Both the position numbers and the translations under genes were made by a program. From assembly GCA_009760885.1 (NCBI GenBank), contig CM019701.1, positions 34,424,697-34,488,696 of the forward strand: a stretch of 64,000 nucleotides of DNA, written 5' to 3'. This DNA is from Achatina immaculata. Its lineage: Eukaryota; Mollusca; Gastropoda; Stylommatophora; Achatinidae. Below are positions 53,862 to 63,395 of this stretch, in pieces. The notes below the pieces were generated by a model. That model searched no databases, was not told where the DNA came from, and saw nothing but the letters and a program-made list of their open reading frames with translations. Positions within the stretch are counted from its first letter, which is position 1. Every line of letters begins with the position of its first letter.

Positions 53862-55240
53862 TCATCATCATCATCATCTCATGCCGTCTCCCCACAGAAG
53901 GTTGGCTGCAATGAATCTCCGCTCTGCTCTGTTTCTTGTCTCCGTAGTGCACTCGGTCAAGCTAGTTTCTGTCCATATCTTGATGCTGTCCACGTATCTA
54001 TGTCGCTCTCGTCTCTTGTTCTCTTCCCTTCGATCTTGTTCTCAAGAAGGGTCTTCAGTATAGTATTATGCCTTTTTGACATGCCAAAAGTATCTTAGAT
54101 GTCTTGTTTCTATGATTTTCGATATTTCTCTTTTCCCTTCTAGCTTCCTTAGCACTTCTTGTTTTCTTCTCTGACTATGGGATACGCCCTATTCTTCTGT
54201 ATATCCACACTTCAGGGGCCTCGATTTTTATTTCTCTTATATTCAAGAATAGGCCAAGCAAAGACTGCATTTCAGAGAATGAGAAACATATTAGCTAACA
54301 CATCTTTATCAATGAATGTTAGAAAACGAGTCCTAAAATGCTATATTGAACCTATCTTGTTATATGGAAATGAATCATGGACAATAGGCAAGTCTGCACA
54401 AAAATCATTTAAAGCAGCAGAAATGTGGTTTATTAGAAGAATGTTGCGAATCCCCTGGACAGCAAAAATAACTAATGAAGAATGTATGAGAAGAGCTGGA
54501 GAGACAAAAAAACCTTGTCAAAAAGATAAGAGAGAGACAATGTACTTTCATAGGACATGCATTGAGAAGAGGGGGCACTGAAAATATTATAACAACAGAA
54601 AAAATAGACGGAAGAAGATCAAGAGGAAGACCAAGAGAACTGATACTGGACAATCTGACAGGATGGTGTGAGAGGAGATCACCAACTTAGCTGGTGGCCT
54701 GCATGAAGGATCGTGTACTCTGGAGAAGCATAATAGCCAACGCCAGTCGGCACGGCATCTGATGATGATGAAGATGATGATATATTCAAGGTCCAGGCTT
54801 CTACACCAGGAATACTGAGCGATGTAGCATTTTACAATACGGAACCTCAGCTGCTGTGATATTTGCTTTGATGTAAGGATCTTCATTCTGCTGAGAGTTT
54901 TTTTTTGCCATTACTAATTCTGTTATTTCCATGTGTCCCAGATACCTGAAGCTTTTCACCTGTACAAGTAATTTCCATTTATTTTTATGTTTACGGTTGG
55001 CTTTACGTCTTCTCTGGTGATTATCATAACATTTGTGTTTTTATATTTATTTCCAGTCGTACTTTGGACGTGTTGGACCGCACGTGTTTGTCTGTTCCCA
55101 ATATAGCTTTGCTTATTATTCTGATGTCTTTGCCTTTAACATTAATCTCTTTCAGACACTTCATCAGTCAGTCTTCAAGTTAATTTTAATATTCTGGTCC
55201 TTCGATAACGTGTGCGAAAACTCCCAAAAAACCTTTTGTT
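53862..55240 (-). mobile_element. LINE-E2, split by LINE-C4
   Basis: On minus, the left (3') part 53862-54247 ends in a (GAT)n tail after a GGGAGACGGCATGAG stretch. Codons across the LINE-C4 site join as AWTLNIREIKIEAPEVWIYR once the insert and one TSD copy are ignored. Further upstream (about 55060-54890) lie NVMIITREDVKP, VNIKINGNYLYR and a SGTWDT-like segment, corresponding to RT thumb motifs. Frameshifts and stops are numerous. The 5' limit is approximate. Confidence 0.65.
54248..54780 (+). mobile_element. LINE-C4, 5'-truncated, nested in LINE-E2
   Basis: 10-bp TSD TATATTCAAG at 54238-54247 and 54781-54790. Codons: RIGQAKTAFQRMRNILANTS, YGNESWTIGKSAQK, EMWFIRRMLRIPWTAKITNE. It ends GCCAGTCGGCACGGCATC with a (GAT)n tail. 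Frame broken at about 54510. Confidence 0.95.
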
Positions 55241-55432
55241 GAAAATATGAACATTCACGTTCATAGAACATGCAACTTACAGTCCACATGTTCTCTGGAT
55301 ATTATTTCTTTATGCTGTCTTAAATCTTTATGCTTTATGTTATCTTCATAATGTAACATATGCTTATGTTCTGGAACGTTCACTGATAATTTCCGCTTAC
55401 ATTTACTGTATAATATCAATCAATCAATCAAT

Positions 55433-55660
55433 AAATCAAGTGCCATGCCGCGTGGCGTAGGCGATCATGTCTCTCCACGATTCCCTGTCTTTAGACTTGA
55501 TTATGAGATCCGCTGGTGACTTTCTTCCTAGCCACACTGACAGTCCATCCAGTAACTTCTCTCTCTGTCTTCCTCTGTCTCTTCTTCCCTCAGTTTTTCC
55601 AGTTGGCACAATGTGATCCAATTTTTCTCTTCTCAGAAAATGCCCTACAAATCTCACTTG
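55433..55660 (-). mobile_element. LINE-C' 3' fragment with (TTGA)n tail
   Basis: The complement ends CGCCACGCGGCATGGCACTT then GATTTATTGATTGATTG. Codons RQVRFVGHFLRREKLDHIVP, GRQREKLLDGLSVWLGRKSP and SRHGT-like match the C-terminus of the element at 10398-12664. It is immediately upstream in reading order of LINE-D3's tail. Confidence 0.85.
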
Positions 55661-55668
55661 TCTATACT

Positions 55669-56874
55669 CTCTCTCTCTCTCTCTGAACCTTAAGTGCCCA
55701 GGGCACATGGGGCTTCCGCAAGGGTTTTCCACAAATGCCTGTCCTTCGCCTTTTTTTTCTGCTCTTGCCCAGGTGAGCCCTCTATTGCTCAACATCCTTT
55801 CTGTTGTTCTTCTCCATGTCTCTTTTGGTCTACCCTTACTTCTGCTCCCCTGTGGTGTCCATCTTAGTGCTATTTTTGGTAGTGAGTTGTCAGTCATTCG
55901 GAGCACATGTCCCAACCATCGCCAGCGTCTTTCCTCAATAATTGTTGTCAGTGGTTTCATCTGCATTTCTGCTAATAAGATGTTATTTCTTATGGTGTTT
56001 GGCCAAAATATTTTTCTAATTCTTCGTAAACATTTAGTCTGGAAAGAATTCAACTTGTTTTCTATGGTTTTGGTGATTTTCCAGCATTCACTTCCATAGA
56101 GTAGTACACTTAGAACATTACTCTTAAATATCCTGATTTTCATATTTATGCTTAGTTTTTTTTTATTTCCATATATTCTGCAGCATTGCAAAAGCCTGGT
56201 TTGCTCTAGTAAGTCTGCTGTTGATGTCCTCTGTGCTGTCTCCATTTTCTACTACTCTGCTGCCAAGGTATACAAATTCGTTGACCTCCTCCACTAACTT
56301 GTTATCTACTCTGAGTACATTTCTGTTGTTCACATTTTGCTTCATTAACTTTGTCTTTCCTACGTTGATCTTTAGTCCTATGTTGTTTGCATTCTGAGTT
56401 AGCTTGTTTATTTTATCTTGCATATCTTTGTGACTGTTTGATAATAGACAAATGTCGTCCGCAAAGTCAAGGTCCTCCAGCACTGTATCAAGGGTCCATT
56501 GTAATCCTCTGCGTCCGTCTGATGTTGCCTCCTTCATTAACCAGTCTACTGCCAAGATAAATAATGTTGGTGATAGTACACATCCCTGTTTCTCTCCTGT
56601 TTGTACCCTAAATCTGCTGGAGGTATGTTCTCCACAGATAACTTTGCACTGAAAACCCTCGTATAGGGCTTTGATTACATTAACTATTTTATGGGGGAGG
56701 CCATGCCATCTTAGGATTTTCCACAGTGCATCTCTGTTGACACTGTCAAAGGCTTTCTCAAAATCTATGAATAATGCATATGTTGTGCTATGCCACTCAT
56801 TTGCCTGTTCTAATATTTGTCTAAGTACAAATATGTGGTCTATGCATGATCTTCCTTTCCTAAATCCTGCCTGC
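55669..56874 (-). mobile_element. LINE-D3, 5'-truncated
   Basis: 8-bp TSD TCTATACT at 55661-55668 and 56875-56882, with a (GA)n tail. Codons cover LNPACSI-antisense/RKGRSCIDHIF at the 5' end, then AVDWLMKEATSDGRRGLQW, DFADDICLLSNSHKDM, EFVYLGSRVVENGDST, RIFKSNVLSVLLYGSECW and RWRWLGHVLRM. An eight-T run at about 55752 and a shift at about 56165 (T-run) break the frame. Very similar to LINE-D1. Confidence 0.9.
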
Positions 56875-56882
56875 TCTATACT

Positions 56883-57224
56883 ATACTGAAGACCCTTAAA
56901 GTTTCATTAAGTACTCGGAATCTTGTTTCCATAGATATGGATCCCTTACATAAGATGTTTCTCATTTGTATAATATATTGTGTGTGTGTATATATATGTA
57001 TATATGATGTTGGGTCTAGATCCTCGAAGTTTTCATAATCAAATTACTGGCCGCGCCATATCATCATTCTTAAGTTTAACTTTCTGTTGAGACTTGGTAA
57101 TATGACGTGAATACAAAAAGCATGTTGAATCATTTATTGGGTAAATACTGTGTATAAAGAAAAAGAAGAGCTAACTTTAGCTTGTATGTAACAGAAAATG
57201 TTAAGCCAGAATTCAGTTAGGAAA
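56883..57224. other. no gene seen
   Basis: AT-rich with (TG)n/(TA)n at 56980-57005. Confidence 0.4.
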
Positions 57225-57515
57225 TCAAATGTTTTTCATGCTGACAACTAGAGATGAGTTAGGAAACCAAACATTCCTCATGCTGAAATCTTGAAATAAG
57301 AAAACCAAACATTTATCATGTTGACAAATAAAAGTAAATCATGTTGACAAATAAAAGTAAGTCAGGAAATCAAATGTTTCTAATGCTGACATCTTTAGAT
57401 AATAAAACCAAACATTTCTCATGCTGACATCTTGAGATAAGAAAACCAAACGTTTTTCGTGCTGACACCTTAAGATAAGTAAAGAAAACTAAACGTTTCT
57501 CATCTTCACAGCACA
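57225..57515. repeat. degenerate tandem repeat of about 40 bp, about 6 units
   Basis: Units on AAACCAAACATTTCTCATGC plus TGACATCTTGAGATAAG, with deletions. Confidence 0.75.
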
Positions 57516-57755
57516 GAGTACAGAATTTGTTGGTATACTAGCATTTTTCTCAGATCTGTAGGGTAATCTTGTTAAGCAGCAAGTTTCCCTACAATCGGCT
57601 GCATGTCGTCTTGTTATTCACAAGTTTACTTTCAATTAGTATTTCCAAGGAACTAACTGATTTTTTTTAGTAAACTATAACAATAATTCATGTTACTGCC
57701 ATTCTAACTTCTTATCATCCTCGTAAGTTGTACTCAGCCGAAATAAATCATGCTT

Positions 57756-58370
57756 TCATCTAAATGTGTTGTCATCACCTGCGTTTCTGAGGTCCTTAAA
57801 GTATAGATTAGCACCCACTAATGTCCCATCCGGCATCTTTCCTCCCATGGGAAAATGTCCCACGCGCTGGAATCCCGGAGTCCGCTCAATGATCTTCGTC
57901 ATGGCAATGTTGTTGCTGAAAGTGTCAGTGTAAATGCCAGAAAATCCCAAGCGCTTCGAAAATAGCACAACATGTCTAAAAATAAGTTCTCCTATCCCTC
58001 TGCCTCGTTCTGATCTTCTCACAACTATAATGGGATCAACAACTTTAATGTCTGTGCCCCGATAAAACTTGCTAATTATCAACGAGAAAGCAGCAACCAT
58101 TTTCCCACAATCCTTTCTACACACGATAAAATTATGCCCGCTTTTGATTTCGTTTCGGAAATCTTTCTCTGTTGGGTACTCATCCACCCCGAAACCGTTG
58201 CCGCTCATAGCAGCAGAGATTATGAGATCATACATGTCGGAGATCTGAGGATCAGTCATGGCGTCGATGGTCACGTGAGTGCCATCTGGAAGCGTGGCGT
58301 GTATTGGTAGATGCATAGCGTAGCAACAAGGCTTGTGATTGGTTGAACTGGAGTTCCTTTCAACTTTCAT
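57756..58370 (-). CDS. GNAT-family N-acetyltransferase, 204 residues
   Basis: Intronless minus frame from ATG at 58370 to TGA at 57756. Residues 28-100 include ATLPDGTHVTIDAMTD and GFGVDEYPTEKDF, a start typical of small GNAT proteins. Residues 113-131 carry PIIVVRRSERGRGIGELIF: strand beta-4 followed by the acetyl-CoA pyrophosphate loop R-x-x-G-x-G (R122, G125, G127). Residues 141-172 (LGFSGIYTDTFSNN, TPGFQRVGHFP) fit strand beta-5 and the C-terminal motif. No signal peptide, so probably intracellular. The stretch just before the ATG reads TTTCCAATTTTCCAG|AAT, a good 3' splice site, so the gene may have an upstream exon. The open frame extends to 58391 but begins there with GTG. Substrate unknown. 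Base use is less AT-rich than the flanks, which supports selection. Confidence 0.75.
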   Translation of the reverse strand: MKVERNSSSTNHKPCCYAMHLPIHATLPDGTHVTIDAMTDPQISDMYDLIISAAMSGNGFGVDEYPTEKDFRNEIKSGHNFIVCRKDCGKMVAAFSLIISKFYRGTDIKVVDPIIVVRRSERGRGIGELIFRHVVLFSKRLGFSGIYTDTFSNNIAMTKIIERTPGFQRVGHFPMGGKMPDGTLVGANLYFKDLRNAGDDNTFR

Positions 58371-58596
58371 ATTCTGGAAAATTGGAAACACCTAGCGCAC
58401 TTACGACATCAACATTTGGTTTTCCAGCTGGAAGATCTCAACAAGGTTCTTTGGACTCAAGAACTCAGTTTGAAATCTCTGCCTTGGGGAGTAATTGATG
58501 TTCAGAAGTATTCTGGACAAGAATAATAAAAACAAATTGTACATACTTTTTCAGATAATTATTCAATACTAGTGTAGTGTTTATGGTTGGTAAAAG
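58371..58596. other. upstream region of the GNAT frame
   Basis: Contains the presumed splice acceptor at 58374-58390 (minus). No other feature recognised. Confidence 0.4.
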
Positions 58597-58720
58597 CGTG
58601 AGTGAGTGAGTGAGTGAGTGAGTAAGTGAGTGAGTGAGTGAGTGAGTGAGTGAGTGGGTGAGTGGGTGGGTGGGTGGGTGGGTGGGTGAGTGAGTGAGTG
58701 AGTGAGTGAGTGAGTGAGTG
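58597..58720. repeat. (GTGA)n/(GTGG)n microsatellite
   Basis: GTGAGTGAGTGA with a central block of GTGGGTGGGTGG at about 58655-58687. Confidence 0.95.
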
Positions 58721-59089
58721 TGTATTTTCATGAATGTTTTGTTATGAAACAGATAAAGTGATTTCCGGGAAGAAAAAGAAAAATATGTTAACACACTAGA
58801 AGATATGCTTCCTCTGCCACATCCTCTGAATTATACTTTACGCGGATTTGAAAGGTGCAGGAAGAAGCTGATTACTTGCAGATCCGCACATACACTGAGG
58901 CTTAGTGGGAAGTGAACCTATAACAGCTTGAAATGCTCGCACAGAAAGAACGCTAGACTAAAAGTAACAACAACTAAAAAAAAAACGAACAGATGTCGTG
59001 GGTTAGCCAGTCCATATATTACCGCCTGTTACGACAACACTATCTCGAAGCACGATAACAGTAATGATTTTCTTTAAAACATTTTATCC
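58721..59089. other. no gene seen
   Basis: Spacer, no motif. Confidence 0.4.
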
Positions 59090-59940
59090 TGCTACATACT
59101 TTATAATGAAAAAATGCTGTACAGCTAAAACCGGCACTGATTGGGTACATGGGACCCAAATAGAAGATCTTGATTTTGCAGATGACATAACTCTTATCAG
59201 TGAAATCGATGCAGGAAAAAACAGATTCCCTGTCTTCCTTGGCTAGCAAAATAGGTCTTGAAATTAACAAAGACAAAACAAAAATAATGAAACTTCTCAT
59301 ATTAATCAAGAAGGAAAAATAAACGTAGAAGGAACAGTTGCTGATGAAGTAAACCAATTTACATACCCTGACAGCTACATAGACCAGGAAGGTGACAACA
59401 GGAAAGAAGTTAGAATCAGAATTGCAAAAGCAGCATTATCCTTAAAAAATCTTGAGAACATATGGAATTCAAAAGTCATAAGCACAAAAACCAAGTTAAG
59501 ATTATTCAATTCAAAGGTGATATCCACTAAAGCTGGAAATCAACTAAAGAAATAGAAATTAGACTCTTGAAAACAAATGCATAAAGAAAATATTTGGCAT
59601 AAGATGGAACGAAATCAAGAACAACGCAGAGATAAGACAAATGAACAGACAACAACCTGTGTCATGGGTGGTCAGAAAAAGATGATGGACATATGTAGGC
59701 CATGTGATGAGAAGAAACATTCAGAGAATCCCCAAAACAAGCTATCAAGTGGAGCACAACAGGCCGAAGAAAAAGAGGTCGACCACGTGAAACTCTGAAG
59801 AAGACATTGTTAAGAGAAGCCAGTTTAGTGGGCATAACATCCCCTGATGAAGTTGAAAGACTCGCCGAGAACAGGAAATCTTGGCAAACAACTATGCGAG
59901 CCCTATGTGACGTTTAACACCATGGGAAGGATGTAAGATG
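59090..59940 (+). mobile_element. LINE-A7, 5'-truncated
   Basis: Starts at the codons FIMKKCCTAKTGTDWVHGTQ, then EDLDFADDITLIS, QFTYP.SYIDQEGDNRKEV and RIRIAKAALSLKNLE. The C-terminal part has GRRKRGRPRETLKK in a shifted frame. It ends GTTTAACACCATGGGAAGGA then TGTAAGATG. Frameshifts at about 59205 and 59530. No clear TSD. Confidence 0.85.
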
Positions 59941-60600
59941 CCATCTTGGCCCGAGGTCTACTTATTTCCACCCAGTTGTACTCGTTTCTCGTACTCTCCA
60001 GTCGTTCACACCATTTTGAACACGGATGCCCCAGAAGACTATCAAACATAGTGTTACATTTTCTTGCAAATTATAATATCCGAATTTTTAAAAATTTAAT
60101 CTTTGATAAGTTTTCCTGTCCTGTTTGCTAATCATTTTCATTATATTTTATCAGAAACTTTATTTTAATGCCAAATACATTATAATCAGTAGAAGAAATG
60201 GTAGTTTGTGTGTGTGTACGTGGCTTTTCTTTTCTATTTCTATAACACTGATCTTAATCTCAGTATTTAATTTCCGTGTGTGTGTCTCTCTCTCTCTCTC
60301 TCTCTTTCTTTTCTATAGCGCTGATATTTCTTTTCTATAGCGCTGATCCTAAACTCACAAATGTTATGGGTACTGATATATAAACTAAATACATAACTAA
60401 CTATACACAAAGTCACGTGATCATATTAGCACCGATCTAAATCACGATCTTCAGGAACCGCAGTAAGAAAACAGCTTTTGTGAAACGTGATGTTTTTTTG
60501 TCGTTTTATTCTTTTTCCTTTAATCTGTATTTGTTTAATCATATGAATGCTTCACAATGGCAAACATATTATAAATCACCAAAATACTTGGTGCTGACTT
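59941..60600. other. no gene seen
   Basis: AT-rich, with (GT)n and (CT)n runs at 60205-60305. Confidence 0.4.
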
Positions 60601-60700
60601 TTACGATGCTCAGTTCGCCTTTTTATTACAACTGTAAGAGCCGCATTGAATGCTACCCGCGCTACACAGCGCAAGGAGGCCCTTATTTCCTCTATAGTTA
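60601..60700 (+). other. possible terminal exon, weak
   Basis: TTTTACGATGCTCAG at 60600-60614 could be a 3' splice site. It is followed by a locally GC-richer frame reading SPFYYNCKSRIECYPRYTAQ then GGPYFLYS and a TAA. Two cysteines; no family recognised. The upstream codons in the same frame are AT-rich and not protein-like. Confidence 0.2.
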
Positions 60701-61639
60701 ACCTGTTATGGCAAGTACGTGCCTATATCACCATTTTCTCACACAAAAACGTAGAAATAAATATTTCATTCTAATTTTAACAAAAGAAAATTTGTGAACG
60801 AAGTGACACACAATTTTTGCCTGGGGTTATGGGCTGAATGAAGACGTGTCTTGTCTGCTTCAGTGAGCCTCAATGGCTGGGAAAGCTGCTGAATTCAGCA
60901 GCTCCTCAAAGAAGAAGAGATCACAGAAACGTGTGGACATCATGTTCAGTGCAGTATTCTGTAAATTATTCCAATGAAATCTTATGTTACTAATTCCATC
61001 TGATATTCCAACATTTCACGCTTCAGTCAAGGACTGCTACTGCATGAATATGTAGCATTTGTCTCACTCTTATATGAGTCAGACAAATTATATCACGAAT
61101 TTCATTCTGTCTAGGTTTCATTTCCTTTTATCTACTATTTCCTCAAGTTTGTTTCCTTTATATTTTCTCTGACTCACGTATATATCACTTTCATCTAACG
61201 CATCACGTTCTCGGTTCTCTCTCCTCGCAAAGTCTGGATTCATCCTCACATCGATCCTTGAGAGCACTTACTAATCTTTCACATCCATCTTTCTCCATGT
61301 CACATTTAAAGAATTATAAACACAGAACAGGAGCACAAGATCGGCCAGGAGAACACAACATATGCAAGCCTCATGAAAGTCACGAGAACCCATCTGAGAA
61401 ATTGAATCATGGTAGTTCAGACGATTGTTAGAAAATTGTCCTAATCTGCTTAAACAAATGTGAGTGCTGTCCAGTGCTCGTCTAATGAAAACCTTGTCAT
61501 CAAGGCAAGAAAATGCAGCGACGAAACATTCAGATCACCAGAACTTTCAGGAAGATAAAAACTAGTGAAGGTACTCTTTGTAAATCAACATCATGACAAA
61601 TGGTCAAACCAAATGTGCTCTGCTGCCTAGTCAGCAGTT
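60701..61639. other. no supported gene
   Basis: A 34-codon ATG frame at 60872-60976 (MAGKAAEFSSSSKKKRSQKR) could be a first exon but has no strong donor. Otherwise unrecognised. Confidence 0.3.
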
Positions 61640-61815
61640 GACCAGAAACCGCCGTGTGCACGAGCTAGGGCTAAGGGCGATATTTCCCTCCCCAGAGTGG
61701 GCGAAGGCTGTGAATTTTTGGTCAGCCAGGGTTTGACCACCGTCGTGGTGACTGTAAATCGAAACCGGATCGCCTGATTGGAAAGCGACTATCTAATCCA
61801 CTACTCTAGCGCGGC
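61640..61815 (-). mobile_element. tRNA-derived SINE, type S4, single copy here
   Basis: In complement: GCCGCGCTAGAGTAGTGGAT then TAGATAGTCGCTTTCCAATC (box A-like) and GATCCGGTTTCGATTTACAG (box B-like), followed by GGTGGTCAAACCCTGGCTGA. No second copy was found, so the class rests on the tRNA-like head. Confidence 0.5.
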
Positions 61816-61963
61816 TACTTACGACTCTACCTCGGCCTCATTATCCCCAGAAGAGGAGAGCACAAGCTATAGATTCTTCCCCCGATATGGCCTCAACAAT
61901 GACAAAACAACGTGCTGAAAGATGAAGGTGGTAATAAAGAAATATACTAAGAGAAATACTCAC

Positions 61964-62070
61964 TAGAACTTCAGTAAAAATAACTTGAGAAACTGCAATG
62001 CCGTTAGTTTCTTTAGAACTTGGAAATTCAATACCTGCCACCTCGTACAGGTCGACTTCCCTTAGTGGGT
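61964..62070 (-). CDS. isolated protein-coding exon, unknown protein
   Basis: On minus: acceptor TTTATTTTCTAG ends at 62071, then 107 bp open, then the donor CTA|GTGAGTATT at 61963. Two bases complete a split codon (phase 1 in), followed by 35 codons reading [20 protein letters not shown] then [15 protein letters not shown], ending in phase 0. Mixed acidic/hydrophobic composition, no cysteine, no family recognised. The open frame extends into the ACAG-repeat upstream and into intron downstream, but those parts are not protein-like. It could belong to a gene running toward the GNAT frame (next minus coding region, 3.6 kb downstream, whose acceptor is also phase 0), but this is conjecture. Confidence 0.45.
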
Positions 62071-62109
62071 CTAGAAAATAAACAATCAAACAGTTATCAA
62101 CAAAATATG

Positions 62110-62425
62110 TTACACAGACAGACAGACAGAGCAGGGCAGGACAGACACACACACACAGACAGACAGAGCAGGGCAGGACAGACACACAGACAGACAGGCA
62201 GAGCAGGCAGGACAGACACACAGACACAGACAGACAGAGCAGGGCAGGACAGACACACACACACAGACAGACAGAGCAGGGCAGGACAGACACACACACA
62301 CAGACAGACAGAGCAGGGCAGGACAGACACACAGACAGACAGACAGAGCAGGCAGGACAGACAGAGCAAGGCAGGACAGACAGGCAGACAGAGACATACA
62401 TACATACATACATACAGACAGACAG
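62110..62425. repeat. complex (ACAG)n/(AC)n minisatellite
   Basis: Units of CAGACAGACAGAGCAGGGCA plus GGACAGACACACACA of about 50 bp, ending in CATACATACATACATA. Open in several frames on both strands; none is a protein. Confidence 0.95.
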
Positions 62426-63214
62426 ATAGTAAAAGTCGGATTATCATTCTCTGGGTTCTTTACGACTGTTATAACTATAAAGATTTAGCTGTAAAACCAT
62501 ACCATAAGATAATATAACCCTCTAGTCAATACTGAAATGAATCCTAGAACAGACAGCTTACTTTATAATTGATACTGACACACGTTGTTGTGTCTCATAC
62601 AGTTCCTTAAATAAAATACAAGAGGGCTCTCAGGGTTTTTGCTTTTGCTTTTTTTCCCTTTTTGTTATTTTCATTATTATATATGGGAACTGATTTAACT
62701 AGTGTAGAAATGTCAAGTATTGAATTTGTGGGAGTTTTAGTTTTTAAAAAAAATGAGGTAACATAATCTGATCTATTGGCTGTCCTACGCGGTCCAATCA
62801 AAGTCTCTGACTGACTAATCAAATTAATCAAATGTTTTCTCTGGGTCATGTTATCCAATTCGGAGTAATCTCACATAACTACTCCAGCCATGGGAGGGGG
62901 TGGGGGTGTGGGGGGAGGTGATATGAAAGTTCATATTTTTAATAAACATTAATTTTTATTATAAGTGTTTATTAATAAGACTATAGTAAAATCTTTACTG
63001 TATAAAACTGCAAACTTGTGCAAAGAATGCAAGTAGCAAGGAAAGAACATTTCAGTTTGATTGTTTATTGTATGCGAGCAAATGCTAGCAGAATATTTTC
63101 ATAACTAACACTGTATTTTTTTAAATTTAACATCAATGATGGTACACTAAATGTCTAAGGTTAATAACGCAATCAAGAAAAAAAAACTGAAGCAGTAACG
63201 ATACGCGCGAAGAA
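62426..63214. other. no gene seen
   Basis: AT-rich, with a G-rich run GGGAGGGGGTGGGGGTGTGG at 62891-62910. Confidence 0.4.
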
Positions 63215-63395
63215 AGGTCACGGCCGCACTCGATGAGATCCATGCGTGCTCTGATCTCCTCTTGTGAACATCTCAGCATGGTACGCGTATTCCGTGGCAC
63301 CGGCGAGAATCAATAATGACGAGCCAGAAATAAACTCACAACCCTTGGTCCCGAGAAGTCGAGTCGCAAGATCCGTTACCTGCGCTTAAAATATG
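63215..63395 (-). mobile_element. possible degenerate tRNA-like SINE
   Basis: In complement, GCGCAGGTAACGGATCTTGC and GGGACCAAGGGTTGTGAGTT have weak box A/B character, with GC content above the flanks. No related copy was identified in the window. Confidence 0.25.

Noticed and set aside
58368..58391. Extending the GNAT protein to 58391
   Set aside because: The codon there is GTG and the interval reads as a polypyrimidine tract plus AG; ATG at 58370 is the better start.
60872..60976. 34-codon frame MAGKAAEF... as a first exon
   Set aside because: No strong donor, no recognised motif, and too short to support alone.
62020..62517. 165-codon plus frame rich in Thr/Asp/Arg/Gln and its Cys/Val-rich antisense
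   Set aside because: Both come from the ACAG/AC minisatellite. Only the 61964-62070 stretch on minus looks like an exon.
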